Positions 1-5,668 of a stretch of DNA of 6,425 bases are shown piece by piece. Location of the stretch: NCBI GenBank assembly GCA_938074585.1, contig CALJEW010000095.1, forward strand, positions 1 to 6,425, read 5' to 3'. The translations under genes were made by a program, and so were the position numbers. The first letter of the stretch is position 1. Every line of letters starts with the position of its first letter. The notes under the pieces were generated by a model, which saw nothing but the letters and a program-made list of their open reading frames with translations, did not search any database and was not told the origin of the DNA. Source of the DNA: an uncultured Rhodospirillales bacterium. GTDB taxonomy: Bacteria > Pseudomonadota > Alphaproteobacteria > Rhodospirillales > Casp-alpha2.

Positions 1-1
1 G

Positions 2-1051
2 CCTTCTGCAGACCATATTCGATTAATGGGTGACAAAATTGCCGCCAAGGCTGCTGTTATTGCGGCTGGAATTCCTGTTGTTCCGGGCTCTGAAGGTGCC
101 ATACGTGATGCCGCGCAAGCCTTAGAAGAGGGTCTTAAAATTGGTTTTCCAGTGATTGTCAAAGCGACAGCCGGCGGCGGTGGGCGCGGAATGAAGATTG
201 CTGAAACGAAAAACGATATAACCGAAGCTTTTAATTTTGCCAGTGCAGAAGCTTTGGCCGCGTTTGGTAATGGTGATTGCTATATTGAAAAATTTCTAAC
301 CAAGCCGCGCCATATTGAAGTTCAAATTTTGGCCGATAACCATGGTAATGTGGTTCATTTGGGTGAACGCGATTGCTCTTTGCAACGCCGACACCAAAAA
401 TTAGTCGAAGAAGCCCCTTCGCCTGCATTAGACGATGCGGCAAGAAAAGAAATTGGTGAAATTGTCTCAAAAGCGATTGCTAAAATTGGCTATCGCAACG
501 TCGGTACGATTGAGTTTTTGTACGAAGAAGGTAAATTCTATTTCATTGAAATGAACACTCGTTTGCAAGTTGAGCACCCCGTTACGGAAGCCATTTGTGG
601 TATCGATTTGGTTCGCGAAATGTTGCGTGTTGCCAGTGGTGAGCCCTTAGGTTTCACCCAAAAGGACGTTAAGTTTTCAGGCCATGCCATTGAATGCCGG
701 ATTAATGCAGAGCACCCTGAAACCTTTATGCCCTCACCCGGAAAAGTGGGCGATTATCATGCCCCCGGTGGATTGGGTGTTCGGGTCGATTCAGGATTGT
801 ATTCGGGCTATACTGTGCCGACCCATTACGACAGCATGATCGCTAAGTTGATTGTATCGGGCAATAACCGCAATGAATGTTTAATGCGCTTGCGCCGGTC
901 TTTGGGTGAATTTGTTATTGATGGTTTACATACCTCAATCCCTTTACATCAACGCATTATGGAAGCGCCTGCTTTTGTCAGTGGAGATTACGATATTCAT
1001 TGGCTGGGTCATTTTGTTGAGCGCGAACTAGACAGCGACGGTGATGAGTAA
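2..1051 (+). CDS. accC: Biotin carboxylase, acetyl-CoA carboxylase subunit AccC (5'-truncated by window edge)
   Basis: AccC is the ATP-dependent biotin carboxylase that loads CO2 from bicarbonate onto the biotin of AccB, the first half-reaction of cytosolic acetyl-CoA carboxylase in fatty acid synthesis. The reading frame is open from base 2, before the Met at base 26. PSADHIRLMGDK matches the middle of the family, where the Lys of MGDK is the ATP-binding Lys116 of the E. coli enzyme, so about 104 N-terminal residues are missing. Visible landmarks are the glycine-rich ATP-grasp loop GGGGRGMK, RDCSLQRRHQKLVEEAPSP, the metal-binding and catalytic stretch FIEMNTRLQVEHPVTE (E288, N290 and R292 equivalents) and AIECRINAEHP (R338 equivalent) at the start of the C-terminal domain. 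The projected full length of about 453 residues is normal. It overlaps aat downstream. accB is expected just upstream, outside the window. Confidence 0.97.
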   Translation, partial: PSADHIRLMGDKIAAKAAVIAAGIPVVPGSEGAIRDAAQALEEGLKIGFPVIVKATAGGGGRGMKIAETKNDITEAFNFASAEALAAFGNGDCYIEKFLTKPRHIEVQILADNHGNVVHLGERDCSLQRRHQKLVEEAPSPALDDAARKEIGEIVSKAIAKIGYRNVGTIEFLYEEGKFYFIEMNTRLQVEHPVTEAICGIDLVREMLRVASGEPLGFTQKDVKFSGHAIECRINAEHPETFMPSPGKVGDYHAPGGLGVRVDSGLYSGYTVPTHYDSMIAKLIVSGNNRNECLMRLRRSLGEFVIDGLHTSIPLHQRIMEAPAFVSGDYDIHWLGHFVERELDSDGDE

Positions 1052-1724
1052 CCGCCAAACGCCGCAAGAACTAACCCCTGAACTTCTTCTCCGCGCTTAT
1101 GCGACGGGCATCTTTCCTATGTCTGAAAGTCAAAACGACCCAAACGTTTATTGGGTTGAGCCAGAAATGCGGGGGATTTTGCCGCTTGATCAATTTCACG
1201 TTCCAAAAAGTCTCAAAAAAATTGTCCGTAAAAATAAGTTCAAGATTCATTGTGACCGGTCTTTCGAACAAGTTTTAGATTTTTGTGCAGAACCCGCCGC
1301 AGGCCGCGAAGTTACGTGGATCAATCAAAGCATTCGCGACAATGTCATTAAACTTCATGAAATGGGATTCGCCCATTCTGTTGAGTGTTGGCGAGAAGAT
1401 AAATTGGTTGGTGGGCTTTACGGTATCGCATTGGGCGCTGCTTTTTTTGGTGAAAGCATGTTTTCAAAAGAAACTGATGCTAGCAAGGTTGCACTCGTTC
1501 ATTTGATAGCCAGAATGAGACTTGGCGGGTTTAAGTTGTTAGATACCCAATTCACCACCGATCACTTAAGCCGATTCGGTGTTATTGAAATTCCATCAGC
1601 CCAATACTTGGATTTGCTTGATGACGCACTTCAGTTTCAAGGTATATTTGTCGGATCGTATGGCCCGGGTCGGATGAGAAATGTGATTGAGATGATGTTT
1701 AATTTGGATCTCTCAGACGGTTAA
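1044..1724 (+). CDS. aat: Leucyl/phenylalanyl-tRNA--protein transferase
   Basis: Aat is a cytosolic enzyme that moves Leu or Phe from aminoacyl-tRNA to proteins with N-terminal Lys or Arg, creating N-degrons for ClpS/ClpAP. The 226-residue product has the family signatures in order: LLRAYATGIFPM (15-26), VYWVEPEMRGILPLDQFHVPKSL (35-57), FFGESMFS (134-141, E137 matching catalytic Glu156 of E. coli) and KLLDTQFTTDHLSRFG (164-179, with D167 and Q169 matching the catalytic Asp186/Gln188). ATG at 1044 is preferred over GTG at 1041 because it gives the usual short N-terminus and an ATGAGTAA overlap with the accC stop, suggesting translational coupling. The stop TAA (1722-1724) lies in the same TTAA as the stop of the convergent gene. 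No hairpin terminator is visible between the two genes. Confidence 0.96.
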   Translation: MSNRQTPQELTPELLLRAYATGIFPMSESQNDPNVYWVEPEMRGILPLDQFHVPKSLKKIVRKNKFKIHCDRSFEQVLDFCAEPAAGREVTWINQSIRDNVIKLHEMGFAHSVECWREDKLVGGLYGIALGAAFFGESMFSKETDASKVALVHLIARMRLGGFKLLDTQFTTDHLSRFGVIEIPSAQYLDLLDDALQFQGIFVGSYGPGRMRNVIEMMFNLDLSDG

Positions 1725-2494
1725 CCGGGCAACTCAAATATCTTGCCGTAGCCTTTTATCTCATCATCTATCCCTGCCCGGCGCAAACAGCTCCACATTT
1801 GGGCTTGGTTGCTGGTAATGACTGGCTTTCCGGTTGCATCTTCAATCTCTTGAATAACCTCAATCGCCCTAATCCCGCTACAGCTCAGGAATATGGCTTC
1901 TGCGTCGGGATGGTCAATTTCAAGTGCGAAGGCTTTTATGTATGCGGGTGTCAATTGCCCAAACTCAATACCTGTTGTCAGGTTTAATCCCTGTATATCA
2001 ATTATCTCAAACTCTTTTGTCGTAAAAAATTCAGCCTCAGCGGTATTGATTTCGTCAATATAAGGGGTACCGACGACTATTTTTTTGATTGATAAGGTAT
2101 GCAACGCATGGACAACACTCGTTACCAGCGTCATTGGTTGTGTGTAAGGAGCGCCTTTTAAAATTTCATGCATCACCCGTTGCTCGCCATTAACAATCGA
2201 GCCGCTGGTGCAATGGTAACTAATAACGTCTGGCCTTACGTCGGGTTGCAAGCGGGCGGCTGCTTCTGCCATGGTATCTATATGCCGCGCCAAAGTTTCA
2301 TTTGTCGTAAAATCTTCGGTTTTTAATCGGGTAATGTGAACACCAACTCCGTCTGGTACTAACTCATAAAAATCTGATTCTGCAGCTAAGTCTGTTGACA
2401 TAAGGATAAACCCAAGCTTTGCCCGCCAATGCTTTCCGGCGTCCAATTCAGGCGTTCGTTTTTCTGATGTGACCTTGTCGCCGGATTTAAACAT
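1721..2494 (-). CDS. Asp/Glu racemase superfamily protein, maleate isomerase/arylmalonate decarboxylase-like
   Basis: This 257-residue protein belongs to the cofactor-independent superfamily of maleate cis-trans isomerases, arylmalonate decarboxylases, Asp/Glu racemases and the EutA-like proteins. These act on small carboxylic acids with two facing active-site cysteines. Both are present: Cys95 in SYHCTSGS (92-99) and Cys205 in FLSCSGIRA (202-210). VGTPYIDEIN (141-150) is the family's central strand-loop, and GFILMSTDLAAESDFYELVPDGV (28-50) its usual N-terminal strand and substrate loop. No signal peptide or membrane segment is seen, so it is probably cytosolic. The substrate cannot be read from the sequence. 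It is the last gene of the leftward operon, 33 bases after the dehydrogenase-like gene, which suggests a shared pathway (inference). The ATG at 2494 has only a weak AGGA-type ribosome site about 10 bases upstream. Its stop is nested with that of aat. Confidence 0.85.
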   Translation of the reverse strand: MFKSGDKVTSEKRTPELDAGKHWRAKLGFILMSTDLAAESDFYELVPDGVGVHITRLKTEDFTTNETLARHIDTMAEAAARLQPDVRPDVISYHCTSGSIVNGEQRVMHEILKGAPYTQPMTLVTSVVHALHTLSIKKIVVGTPYIDEINTAEAEFFTTKEFEIIDIQGLNLTTGIEFGQLTPAYIKAFALEIDHPDAEAIFLSCSGIRAIEVIQEIEDATGKPVITSNQAQMWSCLRRAGIDDEIKGYGKIFELPG

Positions 2495-2527
2495 GATTTA
2501 CCCGTTCCTAATTCACAAAAATACTCT

Positions 2528-3385
2528 CTATATTCCTTCAATTAACGGATCTATGGCCCGGTCCGCATCTGCTGGATTGACAGCAACACCAGTGTAGGTC
2601 TGAAATGTACGAACGGCCATGTGTTTAAATAAATTGAAACCGGTAAGGCATTCAAGCCCACCCGCTTTAGCAGTTCCCATGAACTCCGTCCAAATTGGCG
2701 TATAAACCGCATCAAATGCCCAGCCTTGGGTGCCAATCAGCGCAGCATCGAAAGCCATTCCAGGATATTGTATCATTCCAAGAGCCGTTGCATTGACCAA
2801 ACCATTTGCCACCTGAATATAAGTGCTTGATTGATCCATTGGAATTGCAAAGGCGCGTTCACCCGTTGGGTCGGCAATGCGGGCGACGTCTTGAGCGCGC
2901 TCAAACTGTAAATCCCATATGGCTAATTGTTCAGCACCGTTTTCGATTAAAGCGATTGCGATGGCGCGCGACACGCCACCTGCTCCGGCCATGGCGACTT
3001 TGCCCGGTTTTCGCATTCCCAATACAGCATCCCATGCAGCAACAAAACCGGTGTAATCGGTATTATAAGCCGTTACGTCCGCGCTGGATGTAGATCCATT
3101 AAAAACGAGAGTGTTTGAAGCCCCCATGTTTGAAGGAGCATAGGTTAGCTTGCCAACAAAATCTGCCGCAGCAGTTTTATAAGGGTGCGTTACTGTTACT
3201 CCGGTCCATCCTGAAGAAATGCGTTCTTCAACACAGCGAATGAAATCAAAATCATCAATCAAAGCCGTATCGATTAATTCAAACGAAAAATCGATGTTAT
3301 TAAAATCACACAAGGCTTTCAAAGCAAAAGGTAAGCGCGTTCTTTGAATGTTTGAGCCAATGAGACCGGCATTTAGTTCAGCCAT
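2528..3385 (-). CDS. Divergent shikimate/quinate dehydrogenase-family oxidoreductase
   Basis: The 285-residue product has the two-domain AroE fold. The N-terminal substrate domain has the catalytic pair Lys70 (VTHPYK) and Asp110 (YNTD), plus Asn91 (GASNT). The Rossmann domain has GAGGVS (134-139), followed by NATALGM (198-204) and DAVYTP (225-230). It differs from biosynthetic AroE: in NIQRTRLP (12-19) the two carboxylate-binding serines of E. coli AroE (S14, S16) correspond to Thr16 and Leu18, and Gln244 corresponds to Met256. Asp158 after the second Rossmann strand (AIWDLQ) replaces the NRT-type NADP-binding motif, so NAD is the likelier cofactor, as in quinate/shikimate dehydrogenases. Biosynthetic AroE is therefore unlikely; a catabolic or specialised enzyme is inferred. 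An in-frame GTG at 3391 lies inside the ribosome site, so ATG at 3385 is chosen. It follows the DUF2155 gene by 21 bases. Confidence 0.85.
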   Translation of the reverse strand: MAELNAGLIGSNIQRTRLPFALKALCDFNNIDFSFELIDTALIDDFDFIRCVEERISSGWTGVTVTHPYKTAAADFVGKLTYAPSNMGASNTLVFNGSTSSADVTAYNTDYTGFVAAWDAVLGMRKPGKVAMAGAGGVSRAIAIALIENGAEQLAIWDLQFERAQDVARIADPTGERAFAIPMDQSSTYIQVANGLVNATALGMIQYPGMAFDAALIGTQGWAFDAVYTPIWTEFMGTAKAGGLECLTGFNLFKHMAVRTFQTYTGVAVNPADADRAIDPLIEGI

Positions 3386-3390
3386 TAACA

Positions 3391-3395
3391 CCTCT
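3391..3395 (-). promoter_or_regulatory. Ribosome binding site deciding the dehydrogenase start
   Basis: On the minus strand AGAGG runs into TGTTA and then ATG (3385), a 5-base spacer. The alternative in-frame GTG at 3391 uses the last G of this motif, so it cannot also be served by it. Confidence 0.6.
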
Positions 3396-3406
3396 ATCTA
3401 TGCATT

Positions 3407-3790
3407 CTAGTTTTGAATTTGTTTTTGGCTCAGGTCTAGTTTCTGAACTGGACCTAAACAATCCAAAACCCAGACGTCGTAAACGGGGTGTTCAAGCGCT
3501 GATAAAGCGGGACTAGATGCAAACATCCAGCCACGAAATAAACTTTGTGTTGGTTCGCCTTGTCGGATCTCTGAAATATCAAGAAAAGCAGCGCTTTCAG
3601 GTGTTTCTTCTGGGGGGCGTTTATCGCATTGGTGGGCGATGATTTCTAATGTTCCAAAGCGGACAACTGAACCTAATGGAGCTTGAAAGGCATGAACTCG
3701 AGCTGTCACCTTATCTAGTCCTTGTAATACAACAATGTTATTAGGTGACGCTAAAGTAAACCCATTGCTCAGGGTGATACCCAAAAACAT
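3407..3790 (-). CDS. DUF2155 domain protein, probably exported
   Basis: This matches the alphaproteobacterial DUF2155 family of small envelope proteins of unknown function. Typical blocks are VVLQGLDKVTARV (20-32), VVRFGTLEIIAHQCDKRPPEETPESAAFLDI (42-72) and FRGWMFASSPALSALEHPVYDVWVLDC (85-111). Cys55 and Cys111 are the only cysteines and could form a disulfide in the periplasm (inference). The ATG at 3790 gives only a 14-residue hydrophobic stretch ending in TLA, with no basic residue and no ribosome site. The frame stays open upstream through IKSIISIL and APKYTH, which would complete a normal signal peptide, but no ATG, GTG or TTG occurs there before an in-frame TGA. The real start may therefore be a rare codon: ATT at 3814, or ATA at 3835 overlapping the upstream stop. 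Family assignment is firm; the start is not. Confidence 0.9.
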   Translation of the reverse strand: MFLGITLSNGFTLASPNNIVVLQGLDKVTARVHAFQAPLGSVVRFGTLEIIAHQCDKRPPEETPESAAFLDISEIRQGEPTQSLFRGWMFASSPALSALEHPVYDVWVLDCLGPVQKLDLSQKQIQN

Positions 3791-3831
3791 TAGGATCGAA
3801 ATAATCGACTTAATATGAGTATATTTAGGTG

Positions 3832-4287
3832 CTATTTGTCTGATCCACCGGTGGCAAGAAAGATGATTTCACCAACTTGATCTTCTAATGATCTGAAGTC
3901 TTTGGTTTCAGATATAGAACCATTATCAGAAATGGTTTCTTTGGCTGAACCCGGTGTAATTCTGACATATTTACCACCCACAATACCTTCGCTGCCAATA
4001 GCCGCGATGGTATCTGTTGGTAATTTGATATCCGGCTTAATCGACATTTCTATAACCGCATCAAACGTTTCAGGGTCTAACCGTGCGTTCGTGACAGTCC
4101 CAACTTTAATACCGTTAATCCGAACATCGCTACCTGTTGTTAAGCCGCCAATTTTAAAAAAACTGGCATTTATGTTGAAGCCATCAATCGCTTTAACATG
4201 TGCTGTGTTGTAAGCAAAATAGACGAACATGCCTGCAACAAGCAAAACAACTGCACCCAATACGGTTTCTACGGCGTTGCGTCTCAT
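3832..4287 (-). CDS. mlaD: MlaD-like MCE-domain protein, second of a tandem pair
   Basis: MlaD is the periplasmic substrate-binding ring subunit of the Mla ABC system, which moves phospholipids between inner and outer membranes. This 151-residue copy has the classic alphaproteobacterial N-terminus MRRNAVETVLGAVVLLVAG, whose single membrane segment (about 8-27) anchors it with the rest in the periplasm. One MCE domain follows (about 37-113), with GGLTTGSDVRINGIKVGTV (47-65) and GSEGIVGGKYVRITPG (98-113). A short amphipathic tail, SLEDQVGEIIFLATGG (133-148), matches the C-terminal helix that lines the MlaD hexamer pore. The ATG has an AGGAG ribosome site 9 bases upstream (4297-4301). It lies 29 bases after another MCE gene and 41 before the DUF2155 gene. 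No mlaE, mlaF or mlaC is in the window, so the ABC partners must be encoded elsewhere. Confidence 0.92.
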   Translation of the reverse strand: MRRNAVETVLGAVVLLVAGMFVYFAYNTAHVKAIDGFNINASFFKIGGLTTGSDVRINGIKVGTVTNARLDPETFDAVIEMSIKPDIKLPTDTIAAIGSEGIVGGKYVRITPGSAKETISDNGSISETKDFRSLEDQVGEIIFLATGGSDK

Positions 4288-4316
4288 ACGGCTTGGCTCC
4301 TACTCAAATATGTTTA

Positions 4317-4793
4317 TTAATTAGCGCTGCTGCGTTTGGCTTTTGCAACGTTGCCTTCAGATATAATTAATTCCAACAAATCACCAACAACAACAGCATC
4401 TTGTGTTAATGAAATCTCGTCACCCGAACTTAGAACGGCTTCTTCAGCACCAGGTTCCAACACAATAAACTTAACACCAAATAAGCCGTCTGTATGAATA
4501 GCTGCTGATGTGTCCAGTGTGTATGGAAACTGACCATCCACATCCATCGTAATAACAGCGCGGAATTTACTATCTAAGCCCAAGTTGGTCACACGACCAA
4601 CACGGATGCCGCCCATTCTAACATCGCTACCTTCGGACAAACCATCGACCTTATTGAACTTGGCAATTATACGCTTATGTGTGGCCTCAGCTTTTGAGCT
4701 TAACAGTTGAGATTGGTTCATTACGCTCAAAACGCCAACCAAAAGTGCAACAGTGACTGCACCGATATAAACTTCTTTATGTTCAGAATTCAA
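4317..4793 (-). CDS. MlaD-like MCE-domain protein, first of a tandem pair, divergent
   Basis: This is a second short MCE-domain protein, 158 residues from the chosen TTG. After NSEHKEVYIGA comes one membrane segment (AVTVALLVGVLSVM), then an MCE domain with VDGLSEGSDVRMGGIRVGRV and HTDGLFGVKFIVLEPGA, and a C-terminal hydrophobic helix VVVGDLLELIISEG with a basic tail KAKRSS. It shares the layout of its downstream neighbour but little sequence outside the MCE signatures, so the pair is an old duplication or two distinct subunits. It is presumed to be an inner-membrane-anchored periplasmic lipid-transfer subunit. The start is uncertain: an in-frame GTG at 4805 would give 162 residues, but it sits inside the ribosome-site sequence AGGTGAG, which is well placed for the TTG. 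Confidence 0.88.
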   Translation of the reverse strand: MNSEHKEVYIGAVTVALLVGVLSVMNQSQLLSSKAEATHKRIIAKFNKVDGLSEGSDVRMGGIRVGRVTNLGLDSKFRAVITMDVDGQFPYTLDTSAAIHTDGLFGVKFIVLEPGAEEAVLSSGDEISLTQDAVVVGDLLELIISEGNVAKAKRSSAN

Positions 4794-4800
4794 AGGATGT

Positions 4801-4807
4801 CTCACCT
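4801..4807 (-). promoter_or_regulatory. Ribosome binding site favouring the TTG start of the upstream MCE gene
   Basis: AGGTGAG on the minus strand is 7 bases before TTG (4793). The GTG at 4805 is embedded in it, and upstream of that GTG there is only AT-rich sequence without a purine-rich site. The GTG start is not excluded. Confidence 0.45.
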
Positions 4808-4847
4808 ATTTAAATAGTAAAAGAAGGCTTATTTATGTTGTTTACGC

Positions 4848-5204
4848 TCACTCAGGCCGCCAAGGCTGATAATCGCCTGTTGCTTGTGCACGGATGCCAC
4901 CTTTGTAGGCGTGGCCAACGGGGCGATAGGCTTCCGATGTACCCGTTAAATTTTTGATGTGCTGTTTTTGCCAACTTGGCGCACTTGTTGATTGTTCGGT
5001 CAAAGGCTCATCAGTTGTATGATGAAGCCATGCATGCCATTCAGGTGGGATTTTCGAAGCGTCATTATCGCCTTTGTATAAAACCCAACGACGGGGCTTT
5101 CCGTGGAGCGAATCCGACTTAGCTTTATAATATCTATTGCCAAATTCATCCCTACCAACATTTTCACCCTTGAACAATGTGTAAATATACGTGCCAATAT
5201 GCAT
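4848..5204 (-). CDS. NDUFA12-family complex I accessory subunit
   Basis: This 118-residue protein belongs to the NDUFA12 (B17.2) family, the accessory subunit of NADH:ubiquinone oxidoreductase that alphaproteobacteria share with mitochondria; it binds the peripheral arm at the cytoplasmic face of the membrane. Family blocks are FKGENVGRDEFGNRYY (11-26), RRWVLYKG (38-45), IPPEWHAWLHHTTDEP (52-67), NLTGTSEAYRPVG (85-97) and TGDYQPWRPE (109-118). The family usually has a short extra helix before the first block, and this copy begins almost at it (HIGTYIYTLF). An in-frame TGA lies six codons upstream, so no longer start is available. The ribosome site is poor: the nearest GAAGG is about 13 bases from the ATG. 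It is the first gene of the leftward operon, 54 bases before the next CDS as called. Confidence 0.93.
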   Translation of the reverse strand: MHIGTYIYTLFKGENVGRDEFGNRYYKAKSDSLHGKPRRWVLYKGDNDASKIPPEWHAWLHHTTDEPLTEQSTSAPSWQKQHIKNLTGTSEAYRPVGHAYKGGIRAQATGDYQPWRPE

Positions 5205-5233
5205 GGGAAATTTATACCTTCATTAATACTTAT

Positions 5234-5288
5234 AGACAGCCAGTTTTGCTGCAAATTTGATAACTAATATCGCATTAGAATGCTGTCT
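5234..5288 (-). repeat. Inverted repeat in the presumed leader of the leftward operon
   Basis: AGACAGC (5234-5240) and GCTGTCT (5282-5288) are perfect 7-base complements. They enclose a second hairpin, CTAAT/ATTAG (5264-5268 and 5274-5278), with a 5-base loop. The structure ends 29 bases before the ATG of the NDUFA12-family gene on the minus strand. GCTGTCT could instead pair through TGTCT with AGACA at 5307-5311, so two exclusive folds are possible. Whether it is transcribed, and any function, are unknown. Confidence 0.35.
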
Positions 5289-5450
5289 CGTCCAGACCCA
5301 CTGAACAGACAATCTATAAACATAAAATTTAGCCCTTAAAAATTATTTTTACTATTTTATCCATAAGATTTAGGTGTCATTTTAAAAACTAATAACGGAT
5401 ACAATGGCAGGATTTCTAGGATAATTAACTCGTCGTTAATGAATTTAAGA

Positions 5451-5497
5451 GCACAATATGAAGTGCACGTACAAAGGTATAGTACGATATGTTGTTA
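5451..5497. promoter_or_regulatory. Tandem NrdR-box-like operator upstream of nrdJ
   Basis: NrdR is the ATP/dATP-sensing repressor of ribonucleotide reductase genes; its published box is acaCwAtATaTwGtgt, usually present as two copies with about 15-16 bases between them. Box 1 (5451-5466, GCACAATATGAAGTGC) matches 12 of 16 positions. Box 2 (5482-5497, GTACGATATGTTGTTA) matches 10 of 16, including all six most conserved positions. They are separated by 15 bases, 31 bases start to start, which is three helical turns. The overlapping dyad CGTAC/GTACG (5468-5472 and 5482-5486) and the TATAGT at 5478-5483 lie in the same patch. The location upstream of nrdJ fits. Matches were counted by eye, not with a scoring matrix. 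Confidence 0.55.
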
Positions 5498-5529
5498 TTT
5501 TTGTTGCGATTTTTATTTGTCTGGAGTAA
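5458..5529 (+). CDS. Candidate 23-residue single-span membrane micropeptide (speculative)
   Basis: ATG at 5458 opens a 23-codon frame ending in TAA. The product starts MKCTYKGIVR, with three basic residues, and continues YVVIFVAIFICLE, a run of hydrophobic residues long enough for a short membrane segment with positive-inside topology. An AAGAG motif lies 6 bases before the ATG. Its first codons overlap the NrdR-like boxes, and TTT/ATT-rich DNA easily yields hydrophobic peptides by chance, so this may be an accidental frame. It matches no known small-protein family that I can recognise. Confidence 0.15.
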   Translation: MKCTYKGIVRYVVIFVAIFICLE

Positions 5530-5554
5530 TTATTGTAATGTTGCACTTGGGCGG

Positions 5555-5570
5555 ACACAATATAAAACTC
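5555..5570. promoter_or_regulatory. Weak third NrdR-box-like site
   Basis: ACACAATATAAAACTC matches 11 of 16 NrdR consensus positions, but nearly all are in the left half and the right half-site is degenerate. It starts 73 bases after box 2, about seven helical turns, and overlaps the possible -10 element TAAAAC. Chance occurrence in AT-rich DNA is quite possible. Confidence 0.2.
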
Positions 5571-5668
5571 AGTTCTGAGAAGTATAACTAAATTATTCCC
5601 TGCGGCGCAGCATTGAGGGCCATTAGGCCAATATATATATAAACATCAAGACCAGTTGTGGGGAACAC

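Larger units (their letters stand above)
5205..5668. other. Divergent AT-rich intergenic region between the NDUFA12-family gene and nrdJ
   Basis: This 464-base gap must hold the promoters of both divergent transcription units. Contents seen: an inverted repeat in the presumed leader of the leftward operon (5234-5288); a very AT-rich stretch (5311-5400) with a perfect A/T dyad at 5338-5350; a 6-bp hairpin ATTAAC/GTTAAT at 5424-5440; two NrdR-like boxes (5451-5497) and a third weaker one (5555-5570); and an ATATATATAT run (5631-5640) shortly before the nrdJ ribosome site. No promoter matches a sigma-70 consensus well. The best candidates are TATAGT at 5478-5483, between the NrdR-like boxes, and TTGCAC (5541-5546) with TAAAAC (5563-5568) at a 16-base spacing; both are weak. 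No tRNA, rRNA or cobalamin riboswitch core was recognised. Confidence 0.6.

Noticed and set aside
1715..1760. Rho-independent terminator between aat and the convergent gene
   Set aside because: No GC-rich stem followed by a T run on either strand; the genes overlap instead.
2551..3093. Overlapping alternative frames within the dehydrogenase gene on both strands
   Set aside because: The dehydrogenase frame carries all the family motifs; the others have no recognisable content.
5234..5288. tRNA-like fold from the 7-base outer stem
   Set aside because: Only 55 bases long, with no T-arm GTTC-type loop and no CCA-proximal features.
5291..5320. CCCACTG motif as a possible cobalamin riboswitch core, given the B12-dependent enzyme nearby
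   Set aside because: Only a few bases resemble the core; no B12 box or the expected long structure is seen, and it is over 350 bases from nrdJ.
5439..5591. 50-codon open frame on the + strand overlapping the NrdR-like boxes
   Set aside because: Cysteine- and tyrosine-rich composition without any recognisable pattern, no good ribosome site, and it overlaps likely regulatory DNA; it looks like an accidental frame.
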